Source: JAFGAS01 sp963809875 (lineage in GTDB: Bacteria > Desulfobacterota > Zymogenia > Zymogenales > Zymogenaceae). From it: a stretch of DNA of 64,000 bases. Below the pieces are notes generated by a model, which did not search any database, was not told where the DNA came from, and saw only the letters and a program-made list of their open reading frames with translations. The translations under genes were made by a program, and so were the position numbers. The stretch lies in NCBI GenBank assembly GCA_963809875.1, contig CAWELC010000005.1, positions 868,001-932,000 of the forward strand, given 5' to 3'. How positions within the stretch are numbered: the stretch's first letter is position 1; each line of letters starts with the position of its first letter. Below, piece after piece: positions 8,064-17,112 of the stretch.

Positions 8064-8361
8064 GTGATAAATATCATTGGTAAAACTAAATCTGTAAAAA
8101 TGCTTGACAAAAAAACCATTTTATAATAAAAAAATGTCGAGACTCATTCAGTTTGCGGCATATCCCCCAGGCTCCGATCCGCGGTGGGGCCGACCGGGAC
8201 TGGGGTCGACTGAACACAGCTCAATTGATGAGGGTGAAAAGGGTGTGAATACGCGGCCGTCCGCACATGTGACGTACTTTTGGTAAAGGATGAATGAAAT
8301 CATGAACGACGATTCGAGATCCTGACATATGCGTTCAACTTATTAAGAGGAGATTGTTAAA
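8064..8361. other. Divergent regulatory region between TetR and HMGS-like operon
   Basis: Holds the palindrome at 8065-8076 and on the plus strand a TTGACA at 8104-8109 with TATAAT only 12 bases further, too close for a normal promoter. The rest up to the AGAGGAG ribosome site at 8346-8352 shows no gene; the transcript leader would be about 200 bases. Confidence 0.4.
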
Positions 8362-9813
8362 ATGGTAGGCATCACATCATTTGGGGGGTACATTCCGAGG
8401 TACCGACTCAATCGCTTTAACATATTCGGTGCGATGGGGTGGTTTAACCCGGTAACCATCGCGGTCGCCCAGGGTGAGAAGGCCGTTGCCAACTACGACG
8501 AGGACAGCCTCACGATGGCGGTGGCCGCAGGGCTCGACGCGTTGTCGGGCTTCGATCGCTCAAAGATCGACGGTGTTTACCTCGCGTCGACGACGTTGCC
8601 GTACAAAGAGCGCTCCTGCGCGGCGATCGCCGCGGCGGCCATGGATCTCAAGACCGACCTGCGCGTCGCGGACTTCGGCGAGTCGGTGAAGGGCGGCACC
8701 ACCGCGGTGCTGGCGGCAGTCGACGCGGTCAAGGCCGGCGAGGCCGGAAACGTCATGGTGCTGGCCGCTGACTTCCGCATGGGCAAGATGGGCAGCATGG
8801 TCGAGCAGTTCTACGGCGACGGGGCCGGATGCCTGGTTCTCGGCAAGGACAACGTGGTTGCGGAGTTCAAGGGATCATATTCCGTTTCGTACGATTTTGT
8901 AGACCACTTCCGAGGCGACGGCAAGCCGTTTGACCGTACCTGGGAAGAGCGCTGGATCCGTGACGAGGGCTACACCAAGTTCATCCCCGAGGCGATCGGT
9001 GGGCTCCTCAAGAAGACCGGGGTCAAGGCCGAGGACGTGGCGAAGGTGGTTTATCCCTGCTACTTCGGGAGGGATCACAAGACGATCGGAACGAAACTCG
9101 GCTTCAAGCCCGAGGCGATCCACGACAACATGCACGCCACCGTCGGCGACACCGGCGCCGCCCATCCACTCGTGATGATGGTGTCGGCGCTCCAGGACGC
9201 CAAGCCCGGCGACAAGATCGTCATGGCAAGCTTCGGGACGGGGTGCGATGCCCTCCTGTTCGAGGTGACCGACAAGATTAAGAAGCTTTCGGGCATCAGC
9301 GGCATCAAGGGGTCCCTGGCAAACAAGGCGGATCTGACGCCCTACGAGAAATACGGGGTCTTCCGAAACATTATCCCCATGGAGCTGGGTATCCGCGGCG
9401 AGGACAGCGCATTTACCGCCTTCTCCACGCTATGGCGCAAGCGCAAAGCCGTGCTTTCGCTGGTCGGCACGAAGTGCACCAAGTGTAATACCCCCCAGTT
9501 CCCGCCCCAGCGGGTCTGCGTGAATCCCGATTGCGGCGCCATCGACCAGATGGAAGACTATCGATTCTCCGATAAGGACGCGACGATCTTCTCCTATACC
9601 GGCGATATGCTCTCTTTCTGTTACGATCCGCCCCAGGTCTATGGTATAGTCAGGTTCAAGGGAGGGGGACGGCTCTGGACGGACTTCACCGACTGCAAGC
9701 TGGAGGATATCTCCGTGGGCCAGAAGGTGAAGCTCTCCTTCCGGAGAAAATATTATGATGACAAGCGGGGCATTCACGGCTACTTCTGGAAAGTCGTACC
9801 CGTCAAGAAGTAA
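8362..9813 (+). CDS. HMG-CoA-synthase-like protein fused to C-terminal DUF35 (Zn ribbon/OB fold)
   Basis: 483 residues in two parts. Residues 1 to about 350 follow the archaeal-type 3-hydroxy-3-methylglutaryl-CoA synthase fold ('ITSFGGYIPRYRLNR' start, 'YGDGAGCLVLG', 'ASFGTGCDALLFEV'). Residues about 360-483 are a DUF35 domain: a zinc ribbon with Cys372, 375, 386 and 391, then an acyl-CoA-binding OB fold. The segment that carries the nucleophilic Cys in true synthases (AC-K-AGT) reads SVKGGT here, so Val109 replaces Cys. I recall a bacterial subfamily with this change; claisen-type synthesis is therefore doubtful. It sits directly before a Cys-containing thiolase, recalling the archaeal thiolase/HMGS/DUF35 complex. 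Confidence 0.8.
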   Translation: MVGITSFGGYIPRYRLNRFNIFGAMGWFNPVTIAVAQGEKAVANYDEDSLTMAVAAGLDALSGFDRSKIDGVYLASTTLPYKERSCAAIAAAAMDLKTDLRVADFGESVKGGTTAVLAAVDAVKAGEAGNVMVLAADFRMGKMGSMVEQFYGDGAGCLVLGKDNVVAEFKGSYSVSYDFVDHFRGDGKPFDRTWEERWIRDEGYTKFIPEAIGGLLKKTGVKAEDVAKVVYPCYFGRDHKTIGTKLGFKPEAIHDNMHATVGDTGAAHPLVMMVSALQDAKPGDKIVMASFGTGCDALLFEVTDKIKKLSGISGIKGSLANKADLTPYEKYGVFRNIIPMELGIRGEDSAFTAFSTLWRKRKAVLSLVGTKCTKCNTPQFPPQRVCVNPDCGAIDQMEDYRFSDKDATIFSYTGDMLSFCYDPPQVYGIVRFKGGGRLWTDFTDCKLEDISVGQKVKLSFRRKYYDDKRGIHGYFWKVVPVKK

Positions 9814-9846
9814 TGACAGCCACCCCCAACTATAAGGAGAAAAACG

Positions 9847-11047
9847 ATGCCAAGTGGGATCAGAGATAAAGTCGCTATCATTGGAATGGGCTGCACCAGG
9901 TTCGGCGAGCGCTGGGACATGTCCTCCGAAGATCTGATGGTTGAAGCGTTTGTCGAGGCGCTGGCGGATGCGGGGATCGAGAAGAAGGATATCGACGCCT
10001 CGTGGTTCGGATGCTGCTTTGACGAAGTCAACGTCGGCAAGAGCGCGCTGGCGCTCCCGATGACCCTGAAGCTCCCGTATATCGGCGCGACCCGCGTCGA
10101 GAACTTCTGCGCCAGCGGCACCGAGGCGTTCCGCGGCGCCGTGTATGCCGTCGCCTCCGGCGCGTGCGATATCGCGCTGGCCCAGGGCGCCGAGAAACTG
10201 AAAGACACCGGTTACGGCGGCCTGCCCGACTTCGGGACCGCTATGGGAACGTTTAACCGGCTCTTCATGCCCAACGCCACGGCGCCGGGCTCATTTGCCC
10301 TCATGGCGACCGGCTATATGGCAAAGTACGGGGTCAAGCCCGAAGAGCTGAAGATGGGCCTGGCCAAGATCTCGGCCAAGAGCCACGCCAACGGCGCCCT
10401 TAACCCGAAGGCCCACCTGCGCAAGGCCGTCACCGTGGACCAGATCATGGCCGCCCCGATCATCGCCTGGCCGCTGGGGCTCTTTGACTGCTGCGGCGTT
10501 TCAGACGGATCGGCCGCCGCCATCGTGGCCACGCCGGAGATCGCCAAGAAGCTCGGCAAGACCAACCCGGTCTTCGTCAAGGCCCTCCAGATCGCCGTTA
10601 CGTCCGGCGAGGAGATGTGGTACGACAGCTGGGACGGCGCCCATGTGGAGACGACGTTCCGAGCCGGCCAGAAGGCGTACGCTGAGGCGGGCATCAAGAA
10701 CCCGCGCGAGGAGATCAGCATGATGGAGGTGCACGACTGCTTCTCCATCACCGAGCTGGCCACCTATGAAGATCTCCAGATCTCGCCGCGCGGGCAAGGC
10801 CATCGAGGATATCAGCGCCGGCTTCTACGATCTGAAGGGAAAGCTCCCGTGCCAGCCGGACGGCGGGCTCAAGTGCTTCGGCCACCCGATCGGTGCCTCC
10901 GGTATCCGGATGCTCTACGAGATGTATAACCAGCTCCTGGGCAGGGCGGGCGAGCGGCAGATCAAGGATCCGAAGTTCGGCCTCACCCATAACCTGGGCG
11001 GCTTCCCGGCTATGAGCGTCTGCTCTGTGGCGATCGTCGGCAAGTAG
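9847..11047 (+). CDS. Thiolase (SCP2/lipid-transfer type), catalytic Cys present, one frameshift
   Basis: About 399 residues after correcting a +1 shift in a G run near 10793. The nucleophilic Cys88 lies in FCASGTEA, the second catalytic His (296) in MEVHDCF and the third block in GHPIGASG (His346), so this is a complete thiolase active site of the sterol-carrier-protein-x class. It would cleave 3-oxoacyl-CoA or condense acyl-CoAs. AAGGAG precedes ATG 9847, 30 bases after the HMGS-like/DUF35 gene; the two probably form one complex, with the DUF35 domain binding CoA. The terminator at 11111 ends the operon. Confidence 0.85.
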
Positions 11048-11110
11048 GGGATCTTCTTTCATCCATACGATACCCTCACGCCGAACGCAGTGAAACGAAA
11101 TCGGAATCAG

Positions 11111-11142
11111 TAGGGGGAGCTCGAAAAGCTCCCCCTATTTTT
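11111..11142 (+). terminator. Rho-independent terminator of the thiolase operon
   Basis: Eleven-bp stem TAGGGGGAGCT / AGCTCCCCCTA with a CGAAA loop and a TTTTTAT tail. Confidence 0.85.
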
Positions 11143-11165
11143 ATGCAATAATATATCCGTACGGT

Positions 11166-11194
11166 TTGACATCCGTCGTAAGCCGTAGTATCCT
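11166..11194 (+). promoter_or_regulatory. Probable promoter of the small membrane protein gene
   Basis: TTGACA at 11166-11171 and TATCCT at 11189-11194, spacer 17. The -10 box is imperfect. Confidence 0.5.
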
Positions 11195-11229
11195 TTTTAT
11201 ATCTACAAATTATGTTATAAGGAGTGGCC

Positions 11230-11454
11230 ATGTTTGGTGCGATAGTGAGTTATGCGATTTTAGGGATACCGGTAGCCGTTTATCTCGGCATCATCACGAT
11301 ACTTTGCCTCCTCTTCACCGCGACAATCTCCATCCTCAACAGGCGCAAAATAAGGGTGATCTCCATGAAATGGCACACGCGCATGGCCTATGTCACTATC
11401 ACCGTGGCGGTAGTGCACGGGGGGACGATCCTGCTGGCCACACTTGGACTTTAG
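11230..11454 (+). CDS. Small two-helix membrane protein, function unknown
   Basis: 74 residues. A first hydrophobic segment covers about residues 2-33, then a short basic loop (NRRKIRV) and a second segment from about 48 to the end. The second half has two histidines (in KWHTRMAY and VVHGGT) spaced about as in haem-binding helices of small cytochrome-b-like proteins, but this is only a resemblance. AAGGAG at 11218-11223 sets the start at ATG 11230 rather than the GTG at 11224. Monocistronic; not recognised. Confidence 0.6.
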   Translation: MFGAIVSYAILGIPVAVYLGIITILCLLFTATISILNRRKIRVISMKWHTRMAYVTITVAVVHGGTILLATLGL

Positions 11455-11634
11455 AAAGGTAACGGGGGCGGGGCGCGCCGGACGGGGCGCCTGGGCCCCT
11501 TTCATTAAGGAAGGGATCGTCCGGACCCCATGTTCGGATTATTTTGACGCTGCGCGCAGTCTCTTACTGCGCGCGAAGTGTTATGTATCGACGGGTCGGA
11601 TTGGTTGCGAGGGAGTGTTCGGGGCTTCAAAGAT

Positions 11635-11970
11635 ATGAGTGACGAAAACAGAGACATACACGTCGTCGCCCTGAAGTGCCCGAATTGTGGGGGTTCCCTG
11701 CAGGTACCCCAGGGCACGGACAGGACTCAGTGTGACCATTGCGGGAGCACGGTTTTGATCGTCGATGCCCGGACCGGAGAGACCCGGATCGATACGAGCG
11801 TGCCTCAGACGCCGGAGGAAGCGGCGGCCAACCGACGGATGATCAAAATAGTCCTTTGGGTCATAGCGATTGCGGTTGTGCTGCCGATCGTTGCGACGGT
11901 GCTCGTCAATGTTATTATTGTGATCGTGTCTCTCATTGTGGGGCTCGTCGCGTCGGGTGTGGTGCGTTGA
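11635..11970 (+). CDS. Zinc-ribbon membrane-anchored protein, function unknown
   Basis: 111 residues. The N-terminal half has a zinc ribbon of the CPNCGG ... CDHCGS type (two CxxC knuckles about 18 residues apart), then a TGETRID linker. The C-terminal third is one long hydrophobic region (residues about 72-108) that anchors the protein in the membrane with the ribbon in the cytoplasm. No enzymatic motif. ATG 11635 has only a weak ribosome site; an upstream in-frame start exists at 11578 but would add a non-conserved leader. Confidence 0.6.
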   Translation: MSDENRDIHVVALKCPNCGGSLQVPQGTDRTQCDHCGSTVLIVDARTGETRIDTSVPQTPEEAAANRRMIKIVLWVIAIAVVLPIVATVLVNVIIVIVSLIVGLVASGVVR

Positions 11971-12206
11971 GAAGCGGCCGGAGGATTCCGGTACGGCACG
12001 GCGTTGCGTCGGCAGTGCGTACGGGGAAACCCGTTCCGATATAATGCAATGGCGGCTGGCGCGATGAGAAAGGCCGTTGTCTGTTGCCTCAGGCGGCGGA
12101 AGGCGTACTCCAGGACGGAACTACCGGTATCGAGAATCGCGAAGGGCATCACATAGATGCCCTTCGGGGTCTTCAGCATTTTAGATGAGCGGCCAACGCC
12201 CCGGTG

Positions 12207-13715
12207 TCACTTGTCTCCCACGACGATCACTTTATAGTATCCGGTAATTTCGTAGGCCTTCTTCATGGCCTCCTCGCCTTTGCCCACCCAGATATCCAGC
12301 CGGTTACCGTTGATGGCCCCGCCTCGATCGTGAACGGTGTAGACCTTCGGGAGGTCGAATTTACCGAGGTCCTCGATGATGACGTTCGTCCCGTACTCCA
12401 AATGCGGGGGACCGGCGGCCATACCCATATAGACAGGGGTGGTGTCGCTGCCCATGATCCCCCGGCCGTTTAAGATGATGTCGCCCCGGTAACTGCCGGT
12501 AGCGTATTTCTCCTGGTCGGGCAGCGGGGAGTAGTAGCCGGTCACCCGGATGACCCGCTCGTAATATTTTCCGGTGGCCAGGAGTTCTTTGATCTTCTTT
12601 TCGGTGATCTTCTCCTGAAGGTATATGTCATACCCCTCGCCGATCAGCATCGACGCGAGGGCCTCGTCGCCCCACTCGTACCGGCTCAGATCGATAAATA
12701 TTCCCTTCCTGTCCTGATCGCTGACGATAAAATACGAATTGATGCCGAAGACGAAGAGGACCAGGCAGACGAGTCCCGCTGCCACAAGCGGTGTTGCTCC
12801 CTCGGGGAGGACCTGCCTGGTGGCATGTCTTTTTATCTCCGCAAAGACGGCGACGACGACTCGATGCGCGCTTCTGACGGCCTCAGCGATCCGGTTGACG
12901 AAAAGGAAGAGCCCGTCGCGGGCACGCATATATCGGCCGACGATGGTGAGACGAGCGTGAGTGATGCCGCCGGCGACGCTGGCGACGAGGTGGAAGAGTG
13001 TGCCGCGTGCGCGGGTATACCGTGCGACGAGGGAGAGGCGCTTCCGGTCGACGGCATATGCGATCCGGGCTTCGTATGAGCGGGCCGCACGTCCGATACG
13101 GGAACGTGAGTCTGAGACGACGCGGCGCACCCCGTCATGTATGCGCTCGAGTCGGGAGCGGGCCGAAGCGGCAGCACCGAATATCATGGTCCGGGCGGCC
13201 ATGACGGCCGCCAGTATCCCCGCATGGATTCCGGTGAAAACGCTGCTGGTTCGTAACCCAACGCAGAAGCCGGCCGCAAGTAGTCCGCCACAGGCATCGA
13301 CGAGGGTGTCGCCGACACGCGAGGCTCGGCGGGCCGCGGCCGCTATCGAGGCGGTGAGCGCTTCCCGTAACCAGAAGTACGCGTTGGCGGCGACGATGAG
13401 GGCAAACAGCACAAACCGCCGGCCCGTGCGGCAGGCTTCCAGAGAGAAATCCCACACGGAGTCGGCCGGGGCTTCCTTCCTTCGGTGCATATTCGGGATG
13501 AAAGAAGCGGCGGTGCTGGGTAATTTGCGCGCGAGGAGCGCGGTTTGTTTCGTCCGATAGAAGAGAAGATGGAGCAGGGCGCGTGCCCGGTGGGCAAAGG
13601 GCTCTCCGGGACGAACGACGACTTCGCGGAGAAACGCGTACGCCACCCGCTGCTCGTCGGCGGGTGGAGAGTGGAGGGATTGAACAAGTATCTCGATTAT
13701 CTCGGGTCTCTCCAC
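12207..13715 (-). CDS. 3D-domain (MltA-like double-psi barrel) protein with Arg-rich repeat region
   Basis: 502 residues from a GTG at 13715 (AAGGGAG seven bases upstream). The C-terminal 110 residues hold the '3D' motif: 'VYTVHDRGGAINGNRLDIWVG' with its conserved aspartates, as in MltA-type lytic transglycosylases and resuscitation/spore proteins that act on peptidoglycan. One membrane segment (VAAGLVCLVLFVFGINSYFIV) lies just before the extracytoplasmic part. The long N-terminal region is rich in Arg and Ala with hydrophobic stretches and contains an internal duplication of about 29 residues (units starting RLSLVARYTRARG and RLTIVGRYMRARD). The N-terminal part is unlike any family I know. 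Likely a cell-wall enzyme or regulator. Confidence 0.7.
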   Translation of the reverse strand: MERPEIIEILVQSLHSPPADEQRVAYAFLREVVVRPGEPFAHRARALLHLLFYRTKQTALLARKLPSTAASFIPNMHRRKEAPADSVWDFSLEACRTGRRFVLFALIVAANAYFWLREALTASIAAAARRASRVGDTLVDACGGLLAAGFCVGLRTSSVFTGIHAGILAAVMAARTMIFGAAASARSRLERIHDGVRRVVSDSRSRIGRAARSYEARIAYAVDRKRLSLVARYTRARGTLFHLVASVAGGITHARLTIVGRYMRARDGLFLFVNRIAEAVRSAHRVVVAVFAEIKRHATRQVLPEGATPLVAAGLVCLVLFVFGINSYFIVSDQDRKGIFIDLSRYEWGDEALASMLIGEGYDIYLQEKITEKKIKELLATGKYYERVIRVTGYYSPLPDQEKYATGSYRGDIILNGRGIMGSDTTPVYMGMAAGPPHLEYGTNVIIEDLGKFDLPKVYTVHDRGGAINGNRLDIWVGKGEEAMKKAYEITGYYKVIVVGDK

Positions 13716-14313
13716 GATACGGCTCCCTTATGGAGGGGACAAAGTGCCATAATCCGCATATCCCCCAGCCGGCGCAGTCCGATGAGTACGTATGGGGTTT
13801 CAGGATGCGGTAGATATAACAATGCCTTATACTATGTACAATAATTCGCGAACAATGTCAAGAAAAATGTTTAAAAGAGCATAAATTAATTATACGTTTC
13901 TTAAACTTATATATAAAAGATATATCCAAACCTTCCATTGTCAGCCGTACATTGACTGCCGTTCGGGATGACGTTGCAGCCCGGATAAAAAGATTGATTT
14001 GTCAATCAATTGCCTTGACATCTCCAGCCGACTTTGATAGCGTGAACATCTCCCAGTGAGACCCTTTCGGAGGCAGATCACGTAAAACCCCACAGCACCA
14101 GATTCAAGGTAACCCGACGTAACGGTGATCGAGTCCCGTCGCCGCAGAGCAGCAACACCGGGAAACGACCGGCAAGAGAAAAACGAATGGCAACGGTGGG
14201 GGGTCCGGCGTGAGTTCCGGTTTCGAAATCTCCGACGCCGTCCCGTTAGCGGATCTTCTCTGCATGAGTAAGTAGTGGCTAAGAAACGGATACAGAGTTC
14301 AAGGAGGTGACAC
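13716..14313. other. Long non-coding region upstream of the DUF35/thiolase-like operon
   Basis: No gene seen. 13820-13940 is strongly AT-rich compared with its surroundings. A palindrome ATTGATT-tgtc-AATCAAT lies at 13993-14010, and TTGACA follows at 14015-14020 without a clear -10 box. The AAGGAGGTGAC ribosome site at about 14303-14312 serves the first gene of the operon. Confidence 0.45.
13993..14010. promoter_or_regulatory. Palindrome, possible operator of the DUF35/thiolase-like operon
   Basis: Perfect seven-base inverted repeat ATTGATT / AATCAAT with a TGTC spacer, next to a TTGACA. No second copy of the same arrangement was found nearby. Confidence 0.35.
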
Positions 14314-14772
14314 ATGGCCCAAAAACAGCAAGACCGGGAGCTGCTGCAGTATGACAGCAGGATCAAGGTTCCGTACACCTGGTCTGTGGGGGAAGTGGGA
14401 AGCCGCTTTCTCATGGAGCTGAAGGAAAACAAAAAGATCTGGGCGACCAGATGCCCCTCGTGTGATATGGTCTTCGTCCCCCCGAAGAAGGCCTGCACCT
14501 ACTGCTTTTCCGATATCCACGAGTGGGTCGAGGTGAAGGATGAGGGGGTGCTTCAAACGTTCACGGTCGTCAGATACGAAACCCCGCTTATCCCCGGAAA
14601 GTCCCCCCAGATCATCGGGATCGTTATGCTCGACGGCGCGGATACGGGGCTGGTGCACCTGGTCGGGGACGTCTCTCACGACAAGGTAAAAGTCGGCATG
14701 CGCGTCAAAGCCGTGTTCGAGGAGAACCGGAAAGGGCACATACTCGATATCAAGCACTTTAAACCGATATAA
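14314..14772 (+). CDS. DUF35 Zn-ribbon/OB-fold CoA-binding protein
   Basis: 152 residues. N-terminal helices, a zinc ribbon with Cys47, 50, 61 and 64 (CPSC ... CTYC), then an OB fold ('GVLQTFTVVRYET', 'GIVMLDGADTGLVHLV', 'KVGMRVKAVFEEN'). In characterised systems DUF35 proteins bind the CoA part of a substrate and form tight complexes with thiolase-fold partners (BbsA/BbsB in toluene degradation, ChsH2/Ltp2 in steroid side-chain cleavage). First gene of a four-gene operon; stop and next start lie 12 bases apart. Confidence 0.85.
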   Translation: MAQKQQDRELLQYDSRIKVPYTWSVGEVGSRFLMELKENKKIWATRCPSCDMVFVPPKKACTYCFSDIHEWVEVKDEGVLQTFTVVRYETPLIPGKSPQIIGIVMLDGADTGLVHLVGDVSHDKVKVGMRVKAVFEENRKGHILDIKHFKPI

Positions 14773-14784
14773 ATGAGGAAGAGC

Positions 14785-15933
14785 ATGAATGGAGTTGAGG
14801 ACATCACCATCATCGGGGTAGGTCAAACGGCTATCGAGCGACGAAAGCCGGCCGAAACCTTCGCCGATATGGCCTATGAGGTCGTCACGAAAGCGCTCCA
14901 TGACGCCGGGATGACCATCGGCGACATCGATAATATCGTGACCACCTCAAACGATTTTTGGGACGGGCGCACCATTTCGTCCATGGCCGTCAACGACGCC
15001 GTGGGCGCGGGGCTGGGTAAGAATATCACCACCGTCGAGGGCGACGGAACCTTCTCGGCTTTTTACGGGATGTGCCGGATCCTTTCGGGCTCATATAAGA
15101 ACAGCCTCGTCGTCACCCATGTCAAGGGATCGATCTCCGACAATATCCATATCACTAACGGCATCTTTGATCCGATCTATATGAGGCCGATAGGACTTGA
15201 CTCTCTCAACACCGCGGCGCTTCAGATGCGCCGCTATATGACCAAATACGGCATCACCGAGGAACAGTGCGCCAAGGTCTCGGTTAAGAATCACGCCAAC
15301 GCCCTGAAGAACCCTTATGCACAGATCAAGAAAGCCGTTACGCTCGAGGACGTGATGGAGTCGAGGCTCATCGCAGACCCCCTGAAGCTGCTGGACTGCT
15401 CGCCGATATCCGACGGAGCGGCGGCCGTCATTATCTCGGGCGAGGAGTCGGCCAAAAAGCATAAGAACGCGGTCAAGGTCAGGGGCGTTGGGTATTGTGC
15501 CGACGCCTATTTCCTCGGCGACCGGGATCTGGCCGACGCCAACGCGCTTGATATGGCCTCATCACGAGCGTACGAGGCGGCCGGGATCACCGACCCGATG
15601 TCCGAGATCGACGTGGCAGAGATCTACGACGCCTTTTCTTTCATGGAGCTGATGTGGTACGAGGGGCTCGGCTTCTGTCCCCCCGGCGGGGCTGGAAAGC
15701 TGATCGACCGGGGCGTCACCGAGATGGGCGGGAAGCTCCCGGTCAACCCCTCGGGCGGGCTCCTTTCGGGCCATCCGGTCATTACCGGCGGGATGATCAG
15801 GCTGATAGAGGCCTGCCTTCAGGTACGGGGAGCTGCCGGCGACCACCAGGTCAAAGGGGTCAAGACGGCGCTGGCCCACGGCGTGAACGGCGCCTGTGGC
15901 CAGTCACACTGCGTTTGGATCGTAGGGAGGTAG
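14785..15933 (+). CDS. Thiolase-fold (SCP-x/Ltp-like) protein lacking the catalytic Cys, copy A
   Basis: 382 residues, full thiolase fold. The nucleophile position that reads C in CASG of the thiolase at 9847 is Gly88 here (VEGDGTFSA). The usual HDCF histidine is replaced by Tyr281 in EIYDAFSF, while the GHP block is kept (His330). The Cys-less, Tyr-containing pattern matches the Ltp2-type retro-aldolases that work with DUF35 proteins, rather than true thiolases. AGGAAG before ATG 14785 favours it over the ATG at 14773 that touches the previous stop. Two DUF35 genes flank this gene and copy B, supporting a lyase complex (inference). Confidence 0.8.
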   Translation: MNGVEDITIIGVGQTAIERRKPAETFADMAYEVVTKALHDAGMTIGDIDNIVTTSNDFWDGRTISSMAVNDAVGAGLGKNITTVEGDGTFSAFYGMCRILSGSYKNSLVVTHVKGSISDNIHITNGIFDPIYMRPIGLDSLNTAALQMRRYMTKYGITEEQCAKVSVKNHANALKNPYAQIKKAVTLEDVMESRLIADPLKLLDCSPISDGAAAVIISGEESAKKHKNAVKVRGVGYCADAYFLGDRDLADANALDMASSRAYEAAGITDPMSEIDVAEIYDAFSFMELMWYEGLGFCPPGGAGKLIDRGVTEMGGKLPVNPSGGLLSGHPVITGGMIRLIEACLQVRGAAGDHQVKGVKTALAHGVNGACGQSHCVWIVGR

Positions 15934-15935
15934 TA

Positions 15936-17099
15936 ATGGCAAAGGTAAGAACGGCAATCGTCGCCACCGGCCAGACCCACCATCGCTCCAGCCGTCTCGA
16001 CGTCAACGGGATCGAGCTGATCCACGAGGCGGTGAGCCGGTGCCTGGAAGATGGGGACCTGACGATAGACGATATAGATGCCGTCGTCATCGGCAACATG
16101 GATCACTTTGAAGGAATCAACTACGTTGATACCTGGAGCATAGACGGCACGGGCGGCTTTATGAAGCCGGTCATCAAGGTGACCACCGGCGGTACCACTG
16201 GCTCCACCGTCGGCCACTGCGGGTATCACCTGGTGGCCTCGGGAATGTTTGACAAAGTGCTGGCGATAGGGTGGGAAAAGAACTCCGAATCGGATACGAC
16301 GGCGGCTATCACCACGGCCTTTGACCCTATTTGGGACAGGCTGGTCTTCGCGGGGGCGATCTCCGGGCTGGCCGCCGAGGCGATGGCCTACATGGTAAAA
16401 CACGGCGCCACCGAAAAGGATGCGGCGCGCGTGGCTGTCCGCGATCGGAAACACGCGACGAATAACCCGTACGCGCAGCTTCGCAAAGAGATCACGATCG
16501 AGGACGTAATGAATTCCCCGATGCTGTCCGATCCCATCAAGCTCCTGGACGTCTGCCCGAGGACGGACGGCGCCTGCGCGGTGGTATTCGCGTCGGAGGA
16601 CTATGCCGAAAAGATCTGTGACAGGCCTGCGTGGTTCCACGGGGTTTCCGTCAAGCATCCGTACAATTATCTCGGGGACTATGAGTGGGAAAACAGCCTG
16701 CCGTCGATGCGGATGGCCTCCCAGGAGTTATACGCCAAAGTCGGGATCAAGGAGCCGCTAAAAGAGATCGACGTCATGGAGCTCTACCTCCCGTATTCCT
16801 GCGCGGGGCTTTCGTGGATCGAGGCGCTGGGCATATGTGGGCCCGGAGGGGGACCCAAACTGTTGTGGGACGGCGTGACCGATATGGGTGGGGAGCTTCC
16901 CATCAACCCCTCGGGCGGCGTGATCGCGACCAACTGCATCGGCGCGACGGCGCTGCTGCGGATTGCCGAGGCGGCCATCCAGATCATGGGCAGGGCAGAC
17001 AAACGACAGGTTCCCGACGTAAAGACGGCGCTGGCCAGCGGATTCGGCGGCTGTTTCTGGAGCGACGTAACCATTCTCAAGAGCACTAAACCGAAATAG
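15936..17099 (+). CDS. Thiolase-fold (SCP-x/Ltp-like) protein lacking the catalytic Cys, copy B
   Basis: 387 residues. Active-site erosion is deeper than in copy A: the Cys position is Gly86 (VTTGGTTGS), the His block reads ELYLPYS with Tyr284, and the GHP block has become ATNC. Overall fold motifs remain ('DPIKLLDVCPRTDGACAVV', 'LPINPSGG'). It starts two bases after the copy A stop, with GGGAGG five bases before ATG 15936. One reading is that A and B form a heterodimer in which A is catalytic and B structural; another is that they act on different CoA substrates. Confidence 0.8.
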   Translation: MAKVRTAIVATGQTHHRSSRLDVNGIELIHEAVSRCLEDGDLTIDDIDAVVIGNMDHFEGINYVDTWSIDGTGGFMKPVIKVTTGGTTGSTVGHCGYHLVASGMFDKVLAIGWEKNSESDTTAAITTAFDPIWDRLVFAGAISGLAAEAMAYMVKHGATEKDAARVAVRDRKHATNNPYAQLRKEITIEDVMNSPMLSDPIKLLDVCPRTDGACAVVFASEDYAEKICDRPAWFHGVSVKHPYNYLGDYEWENSLPSMRMASQELYAKVGIKEPLKEIDVMELYLPYSCAGLSWIEALGICGPGGGPKLLWDGVTDMGGELPINPSGGVIATNCIGATALLRIAEAAIQIMGRADKRQVPDVKTALASGFGGCFWSDVTILKSTKPK

Positions 17100-17112
17100 A
17101 GAGGAGGTCGGT

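Noticed and set aside
8104..8286. 60-codon frame with TTGACA/TATAAT-like boxes at its start
   Set aside because: The boxes are only 12 bases apart and the frame has no ribosome site or protein-like sequence.
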